From Cellvibrio sp. 79 (GTDB lineage Bacteria; Pseudomonadota; Gammaproteobacteria; Pseudomonadales; Cellvibrionaceae), in contig MVDH01000001.1 of NCBI GenBank assembly GCA_003056245.1, forward strand, positions 739,679 to 803,678: a stretch of DNA of 64,000 bases, written 5' to 3'. Below are positions 17,718-27,314 of this stretch, piece by piece; position 1 is the first letter of the stretch; each line of letters opens with the position of its first letter. The notes under the pieces were generated by a model. The model had not been told where the DNA came from. It saw only the letters and a list, made by a program, of their open reading frames with translations, and did not search any database. The translations under genes were made by a program, and so were the position numbers.

Positions 17718-20081
17718 TTAAAAACGACCGCTAATACCCAGCGCGTAGCTACGTGCTGGTAAAGGGGCTTTGTCCTTGAGGAAAGACGCATGTACACGTG
17801 CATACTCATCGGTGAGGTTGTTACCTTTCAGATAGATTTTTAACCCATCGCTGAAGGCATAACTAATTTGCGCATCAACTAATGTGTAACCCTCGGTAGA
17901 GGATTCGAGCGGCGCCGTTTTGTCTTGCTCAAAATAATGTTGGCCGCTAAGTTCTGCTCGCCATTTACCGACTTCATATTCGGCGCGTGTACCGATACGC
18001 AAGGGTGGAATACGTGGTAAATCGCCACCGTCTTTTAATTGCGCGCGAGTGTAATCAGTCGTGAAGTTTAATTTGAGCGGAGCACTCAGTTGCCAGTTGA
18101 ACTCACCTTCAAAACCATAGAGTTCGGCATCCTGCGCTTGATAAATAAATACGGGTAACTCAGCGGAGTGCTCATGTTCGTGCTCTCCGCCCGCATGCTC
18201 TTCTTCACCGTGATCATGTTCTACTTCATAAACCGCATTGGTTTCTGAAAGGTAATAATAGTTATCGTTCTGGTTGTAAAACGCGTTTAACACGAAGCCA
18301 AAGTCGCCTTCAAATTTACGTAACGATAAATCCAGGTTGTTGGAAGTTTCCAATTCCAGATCGGTGCGTGCTAAATCAAAATGGAAATGATCGTCTTCTT
18401 CGATTAATTGCAAAATCGCACCGACTTCATAAAGCCCTGAGCCGAGGTGTGGGCCAAACGCGAGTAATTCCGCCGCAGACGGTGTGCGCTCTGCATGCGT
18501 GTAAGATAAACCGATGTTGTAGCCAGAAGTGAAATCCCAAACTACGCCCGCAGATGCACTGAACGGTGTGGATTCATGATCGAAATCGAAGACGCGAATA
18601 AATTCACCGCCGTGATTATGTTCGTCGGCGTGATCGTGTTCGTTTAAATCCAGTTGGATATCATTTGCCGAAATTTTTACCTGTTCAACGCGCGCGCCCA
18701 ATTGCACTAACCAATCGCCGAAATGGCGTTCTTCCATCAACCCAAGTGCGAGCGTGTCGGTCTTACTGGGTGGCGTGAATGCCTCTTCGCCAATCGCTTC
18801 AAAATTGCTGTGTTTGTAATGCAAGCTGAGTGCGCCGCGCCATTCAGCAATGGGGTGATGAAATAATTCCCAGCGCGCTTCAGCGGTTTCGTTCTGGAAG
18901 GTTGTTCCGATAACACCATTTTCAATTTCGCTGTGTTCATAATCGGTGAAACCGAAACGCGTTTTGGTTGCGCTGAAAAAATCGTGGTCGAGTGTTAACT
19001 CGCTGATAAATTGCAGGCGATCCTGTTTTAAATCCGCATACACATCCACGTCTTCATCGCCGTGGCTGTGACCGGGAATCCCATATTGGCGTTCGAGGTG
19101 GCCGTAAGAAAGCCCGACAAAACCTTCATCCAGAATAAAACTGCCACCTACATTAATTCCTTTCGCTTCCGCAAAAGAATTGGCGAGACGACCGCTGTTG
19201 TCATGTTCATGGCCTTCTTCCGCGTGTTCTTCCGTAGATTCAATTTCAGCAGGACCGGGAATTTTGTAGTTGTCGGCATCGCGCCAGAATCCATCGAGAT
19301 GCAATCCAACGTTGCCAATACCGGAATTACCGCTGGCAGAAATGAGTTTGTCATCGGCAACGGAATCCTGCTCAAGGCGCCATTCACCGTTGGTTTCCGT
19401 ACTTTGCGGAACGCGGTCATCGACGATATTGACTACACCACCGATAGCGCCACTTCCATAAAACAAGGTCGCGGGACCACGCAGGATTTCGATTTGCCGC
19501 GCGGTAGAGGCTTCTGTTGCTACCGCATGGTCAGGGCCAACGCGGGACGCATCACCCGCATCCAGGCCATTTTGGGTAATCAATACGCGCGGGCCGTCAA
19601 GGCCGCGAATAATCGGACTGCTTGCCACCGGCCCGTAATAACTGGAGTGCACACCGACTTCATGTTTAAGCGTTTCACCTAACGTTGAAGCCTGGCGATC
19701 ACGCAGTTTGTCGGCGCTGAGCACGTTGATTGGTTGTGCGGATTCCATGGTCGATGCATGCCAGGGCAGGCCGATCACATTGACGATCTCAATACTGCTG
19801 CTCGCTAAAACCAGCTCAACTGGTCCATCACCGTCATGCACATGTAATGTTTTATGTGTGTAATCCGGCGCACGTACATGTAACTCCACATGGCCATCGC
19901 GTTGGGGGGGCAGGGTGAATTCGCCGCGCTCATTGGTTTTGGTACTGAGCTTGGTACCTACAACTTCGACGGTTGCGGAGGGAATCGGCTGACCAAGCTC
20001 GTCGCGCACATCGCCTTCAATTTGCGCAAAGCTGGATTGGCTCGCTAAAGCTATCGCGACCCACAACAGGGATTTTTTCAT
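17718..20081 (-). CDS. TonB-dependent zinc receptor (ZnuD-like)
   Basis: A 787-residue outer-membrane receptor. The order is signal peptide (about 1-20, ending SSFAQ), a carboxypeptidase-regulatory-like beta domain (about 20-100), plug with GPRVLITQNGLDAGD and YGSGAIGGVVNIVDDRVP, and a 22-strand barrel ending in aromatic F. Several extracellular-loop stretches are very rich in His, Asp and Glu (EEHAEEGHEHDN, EHDHADEHNHGG, HDHGEEEHAGGEHEHEH), as in zinc receptors of the ZnuD type. A perfect Zur core lies 65 bases upstream. ATG 20081 with AGAGG is chosen because longer starts (to 20144) come almost against the operator and have no ribosome site. Confidence 0.88.
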   Translation of the reverse strand: MKKSLLWVAIALASQSSFAQIEGDVRDELGQPIPSATVEVVGTKLSTKTNERGEFTLPPQRDGHVELHVRAPDYTHKTLHVHDGDGPVELVLASSSIEIVNVIGLPWHASTMESAQPINVLSADKLRDRQASTLGETLKHEVGVHSSYYGPVASSPIIRGLDGPRVLITQNGLDAGDASRVGPDHAVATEASTARQIEILRGPATLFYGSGAIGGVVNIVDDRVPQSTETNGEWRLEQDSVADDKLISASGNSGIGNVGLHLDGFWRDADNYKIPGPAEIESTEEHAEEGHEHDNSGRLANSFAEAKGINVGGSFILDEGFVGLSYGHLERQYGIPGHSHGDEDVDVYADLKQDRLQFISELTLDHDFFSATKTRFGFTDYEHSEIENGVIGTTFQNETAEARWELFHHPIAEWRGALSLHYKHSNFEAIGEEAFTPPSKTDTLALGLMEERHFGDWLVQLGARVEQVKISANDIQLDLNEHDHADEHNHGGEFIRVFDFDHESTPFSASAGVVWDFTSGYNIGLSYTHAERTPSAAELLAFGPHLGSGLYEVGAILQLIEEDDHFHFDLARTDLELETSNNLDLSLRKFEGDFGFVLNAFYNQNDNYYYLSETNAVYEVEHDHGEEEHAGGEHEHEHSAELPVFIYQAQDAELYGFEGEFNWQLSAPLKLNFTTDYTRAQLKDGGDLPRIPPLRIGTRAEYEVGKWRAELSGQHYFEQDKTAPLESSTEGYTLVDAQISYAFSDGLKIYLKGNNLTDEYARVHASFLKDKAPLPARSYALGISGRF

Positions 20082-20145
20082 TCTTACCTCTAAATCGGAT
20101 TCTCTATGGCGTAGCCGCCGGTTGGCGTCGTAACTTGCTGGCAAT

Positions 20146-20158
20146 GTTATACTATAAC
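20146..20158. promoter_or_regulatory. Zur box
   Basis: GTTATACTATAAC is a perfect palindrome around a central C and matches the gammaproteobacterial Zur core GTTATANTATAAC. It stands 65 bases upstream of the zinc receptor start, so zinc-replete Zur would repress the receptor and lipoprotein. It is also about 100 bases before the riboswitch on the other strand, so an effect there cannot be excluded. Confidence 0.8.
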
Positions 20159-20249
20159 GAAATTAAAAGTGAAGCCTTTTTATAAAGGTCGATTTCCTTG
20201 ACTTGTCGCTACTGTCACCGTAACTTGCGCGCCCGAGGTGTCTGATAGA

Positions 20250-20396
20250 TGTGCAAATCCATTCCGATGGATGCATCCCGGATCAGAGTCAATGGGAAGT
20301 CGGTGCGTTATTGCCTTTGGTGATACAAACCCGACGCTGCCCCCGCAACGGTAAATGCTACGATTTTTTAATCGCCATGAGTCCGATACCAGCCTC
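20250..20396 (+). ncRNA. Cobalamin (B12) riboswitch
   Basis: The conserved elements appear in order: GGGAAGTCGGTG (20294-20305), GCTGCCCCCGCAACGGTAAA (20336-20355), and the B12 box AGTCCGATACCAGCC (20380-20394). The element sits in the 5' leader of a TonB receptor, the usual place for btuB control, where bound adenosylcobalamin shuts down expression. The 5' limit is approximate. Confidence 0.93.
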
Positions 20397-20467
20397 AACA
20401 CCAGAGCTTTGCTCTTAATTATTCACGATGTCGCGGAGGGCTACATCGGTGGAAATCTGTACCTTTT

Positions 20468-20493
20468 GGGCATCTGCCCGGTATATCTTTTTT
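20468..20493 (+). terminator. Possible riboswitch expression platform
   Basis: A short GGGC-ATCT-GCCC hairpin with a T-rich tract (20488-20493) lies between the riboswitch and the receptor start. It could act as a weak intrinsic terminator. Control at the ribosome binding site (GAGGA at 20527-20531) is the alternative. Confidence 0.35.
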
Positions 20494-20536
20494 CCGCTTT
20501 CCCTCCCTCATCCCTAATTCAGGATTGAGGAATCTC

Positions 20537-22504
20537 ATGTCTAGACAATCAACCGTTAAGTTAGCAACTGTTAAGCCTGCTGCTTTTGTCATCAGTGCAT
20601 TAAGTGCAGCCATCATCAGTGCGCCCGCAGCGTTTGCTGCAACACAAAAAAATGACGAGAAGAAACTCGAAACTGTTTATGTCAGTGCGACGCGTAGTGA
20701 AACGGCGCAATTGCCAGTGGCAACGCAAATTAAAGTAATTTCTGCGGAAGAAATTCGTTTGAGTGGTGCGAAATTATTAACCGACGTACTGCGCACCCAG
20801 GCAGGTATACAACTGTCTGATATGGACGGCAGCGGTATGCGCAATGTGTCTGTTTCCATGCGTGGACTGAGCGGCGCAAATAATGTGCTGGTGTTGGTCG
20901 ATGGGCGCAAACTTAACAATCCCAGCCAGGAAGGTCCTGCGCTAAATGCCATCGCCATACGTGATATTGAACGTATTGAAATTGTTCAAGGCAGCGCGGG
21001 CGTTCTTTATGGCGACCAGGCAGTGGGCGGTGTAATTAACGTAATCACCCGTCGCGCAAGTGAAGGTGAAACATCAGGTTCTGTGGTTGCTCGTGGTGGT
21101 AGCGATAATCTGGAGGATTACGGTGTTAACCTGAGCCAGGGTTTTGCTAATGGTTTGAGCTACAACATTTCCGGACAAAAGCGTAATGCTGATAATTACA
21201 GGGACAATAACCAATCTGCCTATGAAAGTGCATTGCTCAATGTGCGTTATGAACGCGAACAAGGTTTTGTGTTTGTTGAAGGGCAACAAATCAAAGACGA
21301 TTTGCGCACGCCAGGTTCGCTTCGTGACGATCAGGTATTGATTGATCGTCGCCATACCAATTCCCCTAATGACTACAGCGATAAAGAAGCGGATACATGG
21401 CGTGTTGGTGGCGGAGTAAACCTTTCCTCCAATTGGTCATTGCAAACGGAATATTCTGATCGCAATGAAGAAGGTGAATATATGTATTCGCCTAATGCAA
21501 CCCAATATTCCATGCGTGTAAAAAGCTTAACGCCGCGTGTTGTTGGTGAATATGCGCTTGCCAACGGTCCTCTCGTTGCCACGGTGGGTTACGACGATAT
21601 TGACAGCGATTATGAAAGTAATAGTACATGGAGTCCGGTTGCATCCAACCAGCAACAACGCAGTATTTATGCGCAATTGTTGTATCCATTAATGCCGAAA
21701 TTAACAGCGACTATTGGTGCGCGTTATTCGGAGGTAGAGGACGAAAACCAACGGTTACTGGAGCAGCAAGAAGATGACCTCACTGCAAGTGAATTTGGTT
21801 TGAGTTATCAAGCAAATAATCAATGGCGTGTATTCGGTCGTTACGCGGAGAGCTTCCGTTTTGCCAACCCGGATGATAATAATCTCGTTCCAGCTGATGT
21901 AATTTTTTTAAATCCGCAAACGGGTGAATCTTTCGAGCTTGGTGCTCAATGGCAAGGTGACAAAGCCCAGGTTTCCTATACGCTTTATCACATGGCATTG
22001 AATGATCAAATTGTTTATGACCCCTTCGTACCCAATAATCAATTTTATAACGGCGCCAATATTAATCTGCCGGATTCCGAGCGTCAGGGTTTAATGCTGG
22101 ATGCTGATACGCGTTTAAGCGAAGAGTTGGCGTTGCGTTTTAATTACACCTTCACTGATGCTGAAGTTGTAGACGGTACTTACGATGGTAAAAAAGTTCC
22201 ATTTATTGCCGAAAATAGCGCATCTGCAACTATTTTATTTACGCCGGTGACTCCATTAACTTTCTCACTGGAAAGTATTTATACCGGTTCACGTTACAAG
22301 TCTGGCGATGAAAACAATACTAGTCCAACCCTTGCGCCATTAACGGTATTTAATTTGGCTGGTGTTTACACCTATCGCCAATTAGAAATAAGTGGCCGTA
22401 TCAATAACATCACCAATGAGCTTTATGCGGGTTATCATTCTACTTGGGGTCAATACCCTCAACCCGAGCGCAACTACGAAGCGAGCATTACTTATCGTTT
22501 CTAA
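20537..22504 (+). CDS. btuB: TonB-dependent cobalamin receptor (BtuB-like)
   Basis: A 655-residue outer-membrane receptor. A signal peptide runs to about residue 34 (APAAFAA), followed by a TonB-box-like ETVYVSAT, plug motifs (VLVLVDGRKLNNP, IERIEIVQGSAGVLYGDQAVGGVINVI) and a beta barrel ending in SITYRF. The cobalamin riboswitch in its leader identifies the ligand as a cobamide. Start ATG 20537 has GAGGA at 6 bases. It is followed by a strong terminator and then cobO, so B12 uptake and adenosylation genes are neighbours. Confidence 0.9.
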   Translation: MSRQSTVKLATVKPAAFVISALSAAIISAPAAFAATQKNDEKKLETVYVSATRSETAQLPVATQIKVISAEEIRLSGAKLLTDVLRTQAGIQLSDMDGSGMRNVSVSMRGLSGANNVLVLVDGRKLNNPSQEGPALNAIAIRDIERIEIVQGSAGVLYGDQAVGGVINVITRRASEGETSGSVVARGGSDNLEDYGVNLSQGFANGLSYNISGQKRNADNYRDNNQSAYESALLNVRYEREQGFVFVEGQQIKDDLRTPGSLRDDQVLIDRRHTNSPNDYSDKEADTWRVGGGVNLSSNWSLQTEYSDRNEEGEYMYSPNATQYSMRVKSLTPRVVGEYALANGPLVATVGYDDIDSDYESNSTWSPVASNQQQRSIYAQLLYPLMPKLTATIGARYSEVEDENQRLLEQQEDDLTASEFGLSYQANNQWRVFGRYAESFRFANPDDNNLVPADVIFLNPQTGESFELGAQWQGDKAQVSYTLYHMALNDQIVYDPFVPNNQFYNGANINLPDSERQGLMLDADTRLSEELALRFNYTFTDAEVVDGTYDGKKVPFIAENSASATILFTPVTPLTFSLESIYTGSRYKSGDENNTSPTLAPLTVFNLAGVYTYRQLEISGRINNITNELYAGYHSTWGQYPQPERNYEASITYRF

Positions 22505-22534
22505 TAGCAATTATCCTGTTTAATTGTTAATTTA

Positions 22535-22570
22535 ATGCCTTCAAGCGCAAGCTTGAAGGCATTTTTATTT
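22535..22570 (+). terminator. Rho-independent terminator after btuB
   Basis: A 12-bp stem (ATGCCTTCAAGC / GCTTGAAGGCAT) with loop GCAA is followed by a T-rich tract. It separates btuB from cobO, which begins 28 bases later; readthrough would be needed for co-transcription. Confidence 0.88.
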
Positions 22571-22597
22571 TTACACAGAAAACCGGTGGAATTTATC

Positions 22598-23236
22598 ATG
22601 ACTGACAACAATACCCATGACAGTGACAAAGCGAAACGTCATCAGGAACGCATGCAACAACGCAAGGAAATTGTAGATGCTGCAATTGCGCGCGCGGATG
22701 AAGAGCGCGGTGTGGTGATTGTGTTAACAGGGGATGGAAAAGGTAAAAGCTCTTCAGGCTTTGGTACAGCGTTGCGTTGTCTTGGTCATGGCTACAAAGT
22801 GGCCATCGTGCAATTTATTAAAGGCACCTGGGAGTGCGGTGAAAAGAATTTTTTAACGGAAAGTGTTTTTCGCGGAGCAAGCCCGCAACTGGAATATTTT
22901 GTGATGGGCACCGGGTTTACCTGGGAAACCCAAAATGCCGAGCAAGATCGCGCAGCAGCTGAACAGGTATGGGCCGAATGTGAACATGTTTTTCGCGATC
23001 CGGAAATTCATCTGGTTTTGCTGGATGAAATTACTTACATGCTGAATTATAAATATCTGGATAAAGATAAAGTAATCCAGGCAATTCAAAATCGTCCGCG
23101 CAACCAGAATGTCATTATTACTGGCCGCGGCGCCAAAAAATATCTGGAAGATATTGCGGATACCTTCAGTGAGGTAAAATCTGTGAAGCATGCTTTTAAT
23201 GCTGGAGTTAAAGCGCAAAAAGGAATTGAGTGGTAA
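22598..23236 (+). CDS. cobO: Cob(I)alamin adenosyltransferase, CobO/BtuR type
   Basis: A 212-residue cytoplasmic enzyme that transfers the adenosyl group of ATP to cob(I)alamin or corrinoid precursors. The P-loop is GDGKGKSSSGFG (about 45-56); VAIVQFIKG, FVMGTGFTWE and LLDEITYMLNYKYL are family signatures. The start at 22598 follows GGTGGA; an earlier frame start lies inside the terminator hairpin. It ends only 4 bases before the stop of the convergent acvB gene. Confidence 0.94.
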   Translation: MTDNNTHDSDKAKRHQERMQQRKEIVDAAIARADEERGVVIVLTGDGKGKSSSGFGTALRCLGHGYKVAIVQFIKGTWECGEKNFLTESVFRGASPQLEYFVMGTGFTWETQNAEQDRAAAEQVWAECEHVFRDPEIHLVLLDEITYMLNYKYLDKDKVIQAIQNRPRNQNVIITGRGAKKYLEDIADTFSEVKSVKHAFNAGVKAQKGIEW

Positions 23237-23240
23237 TAGT

Positions 23241-24596
23241 TTATTTCGGTTCACTCTTTGCCAGAATAAGTTGCACCAGTTTCTGGTAATCCCCATCAAA
23301 GTGATGGTCGCCGGGTAAATAAATTAATTGTTGTTTATCCGGCTTTTGTGAAATATGTTCCTGAATTTCTTCGCACAAACTTGTTTCCTGCTCACTGTAA
23401 AAACAACGCATTGGCCATTGATTCCAATCTTTCACTTCCGGATACAATGCATGTGCGGCCTGTTCCGATGTGCCTAACCACCCACTCACATGAAAAACAA
23501 AGTCCACACTGGTTGATGGATTAAGCAAATTGACACTGCTGATTTTAGCTTTAGTGTCGTTGTTGAGCTGGTTCACCATAAATGGCATAACATCAGCCCC
23601 CATTGAAAATCCTATTAATAACAAACAATTTTTATTCCAGGCGCTGGTGTAGTAATCAATGGTCGCTTGTAAATCTTTTCCAATAACCGCCTCTGATTTT
23701 TCTTCCCAAAAATAATCCAGTGAATTCCAGCCAACAACAGCAATGCCCCCTTGTGCTAATTGGTTGGCGATATCTTTATCGATATTCGCCCAACCACCAT
23801 CGCCAGAAATAACAATGGCTAATAAATCGTTATTGCTGGCGTTATTAATTGCCGGTATTTCAATTAGTGGGAGATTGGCAATGCCTTTTTTATCTTCACT
23901 ATCCAGCGGTTGATTTAATGAAGATCTGAATGATTGCTTATCTATTTGCCAGTTTTTTAGTAACGGATAATCAGGCATCCATTGTTGAATTAGCGAGTGC
24001 GTATTAAATAACCTCCACGGTGTTGCTGGAAGCAGCGTGCTACTGAGCGTTAAACGCTGTTGTTCTGCATCCCAAAATAATTGAGTACTGTTGTTACAGG
24101 GGGCAATGGGTAATGGAATTTCATTGCGCCAATCAATACTGTAAGCACCACGAAAAATTCCTTTCGGCATTTGCGTCAGCATCGCAAATAAATAACTTCC
24201 GGCAGAACCGAAGCCAGTGATGAAGGGCTGCGTAAAGCGGTGGAACTGGTGATGTTGCTGGATGTCTTGTGCGTAAACGGATAAGGGTGTTGCTGCATCA
24301 AAACAATTGGCATTTCGTTGTTTTATACCTGCCAAATAATTTTCAATCGTTAATACTGCGCTGAGTTCACCTTGTCGGCTTAGTTGGGCTGCGTATTGAT
24401 TCGCTTGTGTCTGGTGTTCTACATCAGTCAGGATCAATTGAACACCGTTAGTGCCGCCTGCATAAATTGCGGTTTCCCCAAAATCACCCCAGCGAAAATT
24501 TTCCGCTTGCGTTTGAATGATTGCCTGGGCATTACAGGCGGACGCTATAACGAGCAATAACCAAAAACTAACAGATCTTGTTGCGATGTTGATCAT
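23241..24596 (-). CDS. acvB: AcvB/VirJ family lysyl-phosphatidylglycerol hydrolase
   Basis: A 451-residue periplasmic protein with a signal peptide (WLLLVIASACNAQA) and a C-terminal alpha/beta-hydrolase domain. That domain contains SGDGGWANIDKDIA, GWNSLDYFW and a nucleophile elbow GFSMG with Ser331. AcvB-type enzymes are known to hydrolyse lysyl-phosphatidylglycerol. This gene overlaps the mprF-like synthase gene by 4 bases (ATGA), the same pairing as lpiA-acvB in Rhizobiales, which supports the call. A C-terminal His in GDHHFDGDY probably completes the triad. Confidence 0.88.
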   Translation of the reverse strand: MINIATRSVSFWLLLVIASACNAQAIIQTQAENFRWGDFGETAIYAGGTNGVQLILTDVEHQTQANQYAAQLSRQGELSAVLTIENYLAGIKQRNANCFDAATPLSVYAQDIQQHHQFHRFTQPFITGFGSAGSYLFAMLTQMPKGIFRGAYSIDWRNEIPLPIAPCNNSTQLFWDAEQQRLTLSSTLLPATPWRLFNTHSLIQQWMPDYPLLKNWQIDKQSFRSSLNQPLDSEDKKGIANLPLIEIPAINNASNNDLLAIVISGDGGWANIDKDIANQLAQGGIAVVGWNSLDYFWEEKSEAVIGKDLQATIDYYTSAWNKNCLLLIGFSMGADVMPFMVNQLNNDTKAKISSVNLLNPSTSVDFVFHVSGWLGTSEQAAHALYPEVKDWNQWPMRCFYSEQETSLCEEIQEHISQKPDKQQLIYLPGDHHFDGDYQKLVQLILAKSEPK

Positions 24597-27175
24597 TTGC
24601 TAAAGCTTCCACTAATACCGCCGGATATAGCGTTGGTGATAGTGAATATCACCGGTGCCAGATGACCACCGCGCGGCAGGGCCAAATAAACCGGATTCCA
24701 TTGCGGATGAAATTTTTCTTTATAGTGATGCAAGCCTTTAAAGTCGTAAAACTCATTACCCATTCTGAAAATCGATGACCCTAACCTGTGCCAGAATGGT
24801 GCCAGCTCATCGTCATCAAGCCCCGCCAGCGGTGCCATACCCAGATTAAATTTATAATACTGCTCTTCCTTCGCCCAGAGCATGATGTTGGAGAGTAAAT
24901 AATCCATAGCGCCTTTGGGAGCTTGATCGCTATAACGCATTAGATCGATGGAAATTTCATTGGGTAAATTGGTGTGTAACAGATTGGCAAATGCAACGAT
25001 TTGATCATCTTTGCTTACCACTGCAATGTCAAAAAAGCGCAAATAATTTTCGTCAAAGAAACCGAGTGAAAAACCTTTTTCGCGGGACTTTTTGTGATCC
25101 AGCCATTGATCTGAAACCTGCTTTAATGCAGTCAGCGACGGTTCGATATCGGCAGCGCGAATAATCCTGAAGGTAAAACCCTCTTTGATAATTTTATTAA
25201 TGGTGCTACGGAATGAGGCCCATGCATTACCTTTAAGTGCAAAATTACTTAAATCAACATGGGCCTCTTCGCCGAGTTTTATCAGGTTTAAACCTAAATC
25301 TACATACAATGGTAGATGTTCAGTAGTAATGCGATAGAAGACCGGTTTGGCTCCGTGCAAATCGGCGTGTGCACGGAATTCTTTTACCAGTTCCTTGAAG
25401 CTTGCACTGTTACCGCAAGGGTCGTTAAGTGAAATCCAGTATTTAGTGGTGGTGATATAAGCAATGAAACAATCGCGCGCTTCGCCCCAGAATAAATATT
25501 TATCACCGCTAAGACTAATGTAATGTTCAGTGTTTTTTTGTTCCTGGATAATCACTTCTGCTTCGCGCAATTCTTCGTTTGTTGGCAAATGTGGTTTGTA
25601 TTGCCCGCGCGATAATAAATAATGCAGGAGCGCGCCGCATGCGACGATGCTGATTAATAATGTTGCGCGTAAAAAGCGTGAGGCATTCGCATCCAGCTCG
25701 AACTGCCACCAGAGTTCATGCGCATAATCCACTTCCTGATAGGTAATAAAACCGATCAAAATACTTAAGCCGATGATGGCAACGATTAAAAAAATCCATT
25801 GCGGTGTAAGCAAATGCATATCCAGCTTGGACTTGCGATAAAAATACGATTTGCAGGGAATGAATAATATCAACAACACGCTGAGGAAAACGGCCTCTTC
25901 ATAATCCAACCCTTTGGTCAGGGAAAAGATAACACCGGCGGCTAGAAAAATCAGGGTCAATGGGTAGGCGGTATTAATGCGCAGCAAAATCGCGCGCGCA
26001 AGAATCAGTAAAAACACACCGATGACACTGCCCAGCAAATGGGAAAGTTCAATGAGTGGCAGGTTAATAATATCGGTCAATGTTGCCAGTCTATCGGGCA
26101 TACCCGGAGTGCTGCCGGACAACAATAAAATCCCGCCAGCCAGCAACGCAAGAAGGGATAAAAACACGGGCAAACGGCGGTGCAGGAAAATACTGGTGGT
26201 CGCAACTATATTCTGCATACGAATCACCCCGGGAATTTTCTGCCAATTCGCACGCAGCGACTGATGTTGGGTGATTGAAAATATAACCAGCGCGATTAAT
26301 AACGGTAACAGGAAATACATCAAGCGATAAGTCAGTAAAGCGATCAAGATAATCTGGTGATCATGGGCATCACCCACCAATAATAAAAATGCACTTTCAA
26401 AAATACCGATACCGCCCGGTACCTGGCTGAATAGCCCAATCAATTGGGCGAGAATATAAACCGTGAAGAACCACATAAAATGCATTTGGGTGGAAGGGTA
26501 GAGCAGGCAATAAAGCACTACACCGGCGAACAATAAATCACAAATGCCCGCAACAGTTTGCAATGCAGTAATGCGCGCGGGAGGTAAACCGATATTGATT
26601 TTCTTCCATTGAAAACGGTGGCGGCCACTTAATATTAGCGACCAATACATCACCAATAGTAAAAGTATTCCCCAAATAAACCAGGCGAGATGGCCGCCTA
26701 ATAATTCAGGGTGATTGAGTTCATTCTGCGGCAAGAAAAAATAGGCAGCACAAAGCAATGTTACTGCGCCTAATAAATACGTTGAACTTGAGAAAATAAT
26801 AATTTTGCCAATGGAGGCAGCGTTCAACCCAAGTGCAGAATAATAACGGAAGCGGATTGCCCCACCCGTTACCAGCGCATGTCCCGCATTATTGCTCACC
26901 GCGAAGCCCAGAAAACTGACGAGCAAGGTTTTATGCCAGGGAATTTTATAACCCAGATGGTACATCGCCAACAAATCGTAAGTGGCTAACACCAAATACC
27001 CGATAGCGGTAGCTCCCAATGCTAATAACAGGGTGCTCCAATGAAAATCCTGTAAAATTTCCCCGACGGTTGCCCAGGTAATGTTATAGGTGTGAATCTC
27101 TCTGCTGACCATATAAAAAGCAGCAATTGCTGCTAACAGGGAGATGGTGTTAATCAGAATGTGGGAATGTTTCAA
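24593..27175 (-). CDS. mprF: Bifunctional lysyl-phosphatidylglycerol synthase/flippase (MprF/LpiA)
   Basis: An 860-residue inner-membrane protein. The N-terminal half has about 14 hydrophobic helices (flippase, with QVPGGIGIFESAFLLL). The C-terminal domain (about 530-850) is the DUF2156 transferase, which moves lysine from Lys-tRNA to phosphatidylglycerol (FWGEARDCFIAY, SIDLMRY, LGMAPLAG). The modification gives the membrane positive charge and resistance to cationic peptides and acid. The start appears to be TTG at 27175, needed for the first helix; the next Met is 21 codons in. It is translationally coupled to acvB, which removes the same lipid. Confidence 0.92.
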   Translation of the reverse strand: MKHSHILINTISLLAAIAAFYMVSREIHTYNITWATVGEILQDFHWSTLLLALGATAIGYLVLATYDLLAMYHLGYKIPWHKTLLVSFLGFAVSNNAGHALVTGGAIRFRYYSALGLNAASIGKIIIFSSSTYLLGAVTLLCAAYFFLPQNELNHPELLGGHLAWFIWGILLLLVMYWSLILSGRHRFQWKKINIGLPPARITALQTVAGICDLLFAGVVLYCLLYPSTQMHFMWFFTVYILAQLIGLFSQVPGGIGIFESAFLLLVGDAHDHQIILIALLTYRLMYFLLPLLIALVIFSITQHQSLRANWQKIPGVIRMQNIVATTSIFLHRRLPVFLSLLALLAGGILLLSGSTPGMPDRLATLTDIINLPLIELSHLLGSVIGVFLLILARAILLRINTAYPLTLIFLAAGVIFSLTKGLDYEEAVFLSVLLILFIPCKSYFYRKSKLDMHLLTPQWIFLIVAIIGLSILIGFITYQEVDYAHELWWQFELDANASRFLRATLLISIVACGALLHYLLSRGQYKPHLPTNEELREAEVIIQEQKNTEHYISLSGDKYLFWGEARDCFIAYITTTKYWISLNDPCGNSASFKELVKEFRAHADLHGAKPVFYRITTEHLPLYVDLGLNLIKLGEEAHVDLSNFALKGNAWASFRSTINKIIKEGFTFRIIRAADIEPSLTALKQVSDQWLDHKKSREKGFSLGFFDENYLRFFDIAVVSKDDQIVAFANLLHTNLPNEISIDLMRYSDQAPKGAMDYLLSNIMLWAKEEQYYKFNLGMAPLAGLDDDELAPFWHRLGSSIFRMGNEFYDFKGLHHYKEKFHPQWNPVYLALPRGGHLAPVIFTITNAISGGISGSFSK

Positions 27176-27314
27176 TCTCTGCCCGCCCTTGGGAGTGTGA
27201 GTGACAGTCTAGCTCATGGTTTCAGGGTGCATTAGAGACATTAATTGTGTTTGCTGGTTGCGGTTTTACAGGTCGTCTAAAGTTATTTTTCGTTTTTTTT
27301 ACAGGCTGTTGTTC

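Noticed and set aside
19062-19682. Long plus-strand frame opposite the zinc receptor
   Set aside because: Receptor motifs on the minus strand explain the region; the frame has no recognisable domain.
20082-20144. N-terminal extension of the zinc receptor
   Set aside because: It adds a charged stretch before an otherwise proper signal peptide and reaches to the Zur box; AGAGG supports 20081.
22535-22597. N-terminal extension of CobO
   Set aside because: The stretch is made of the terminator hairpin after btuB.
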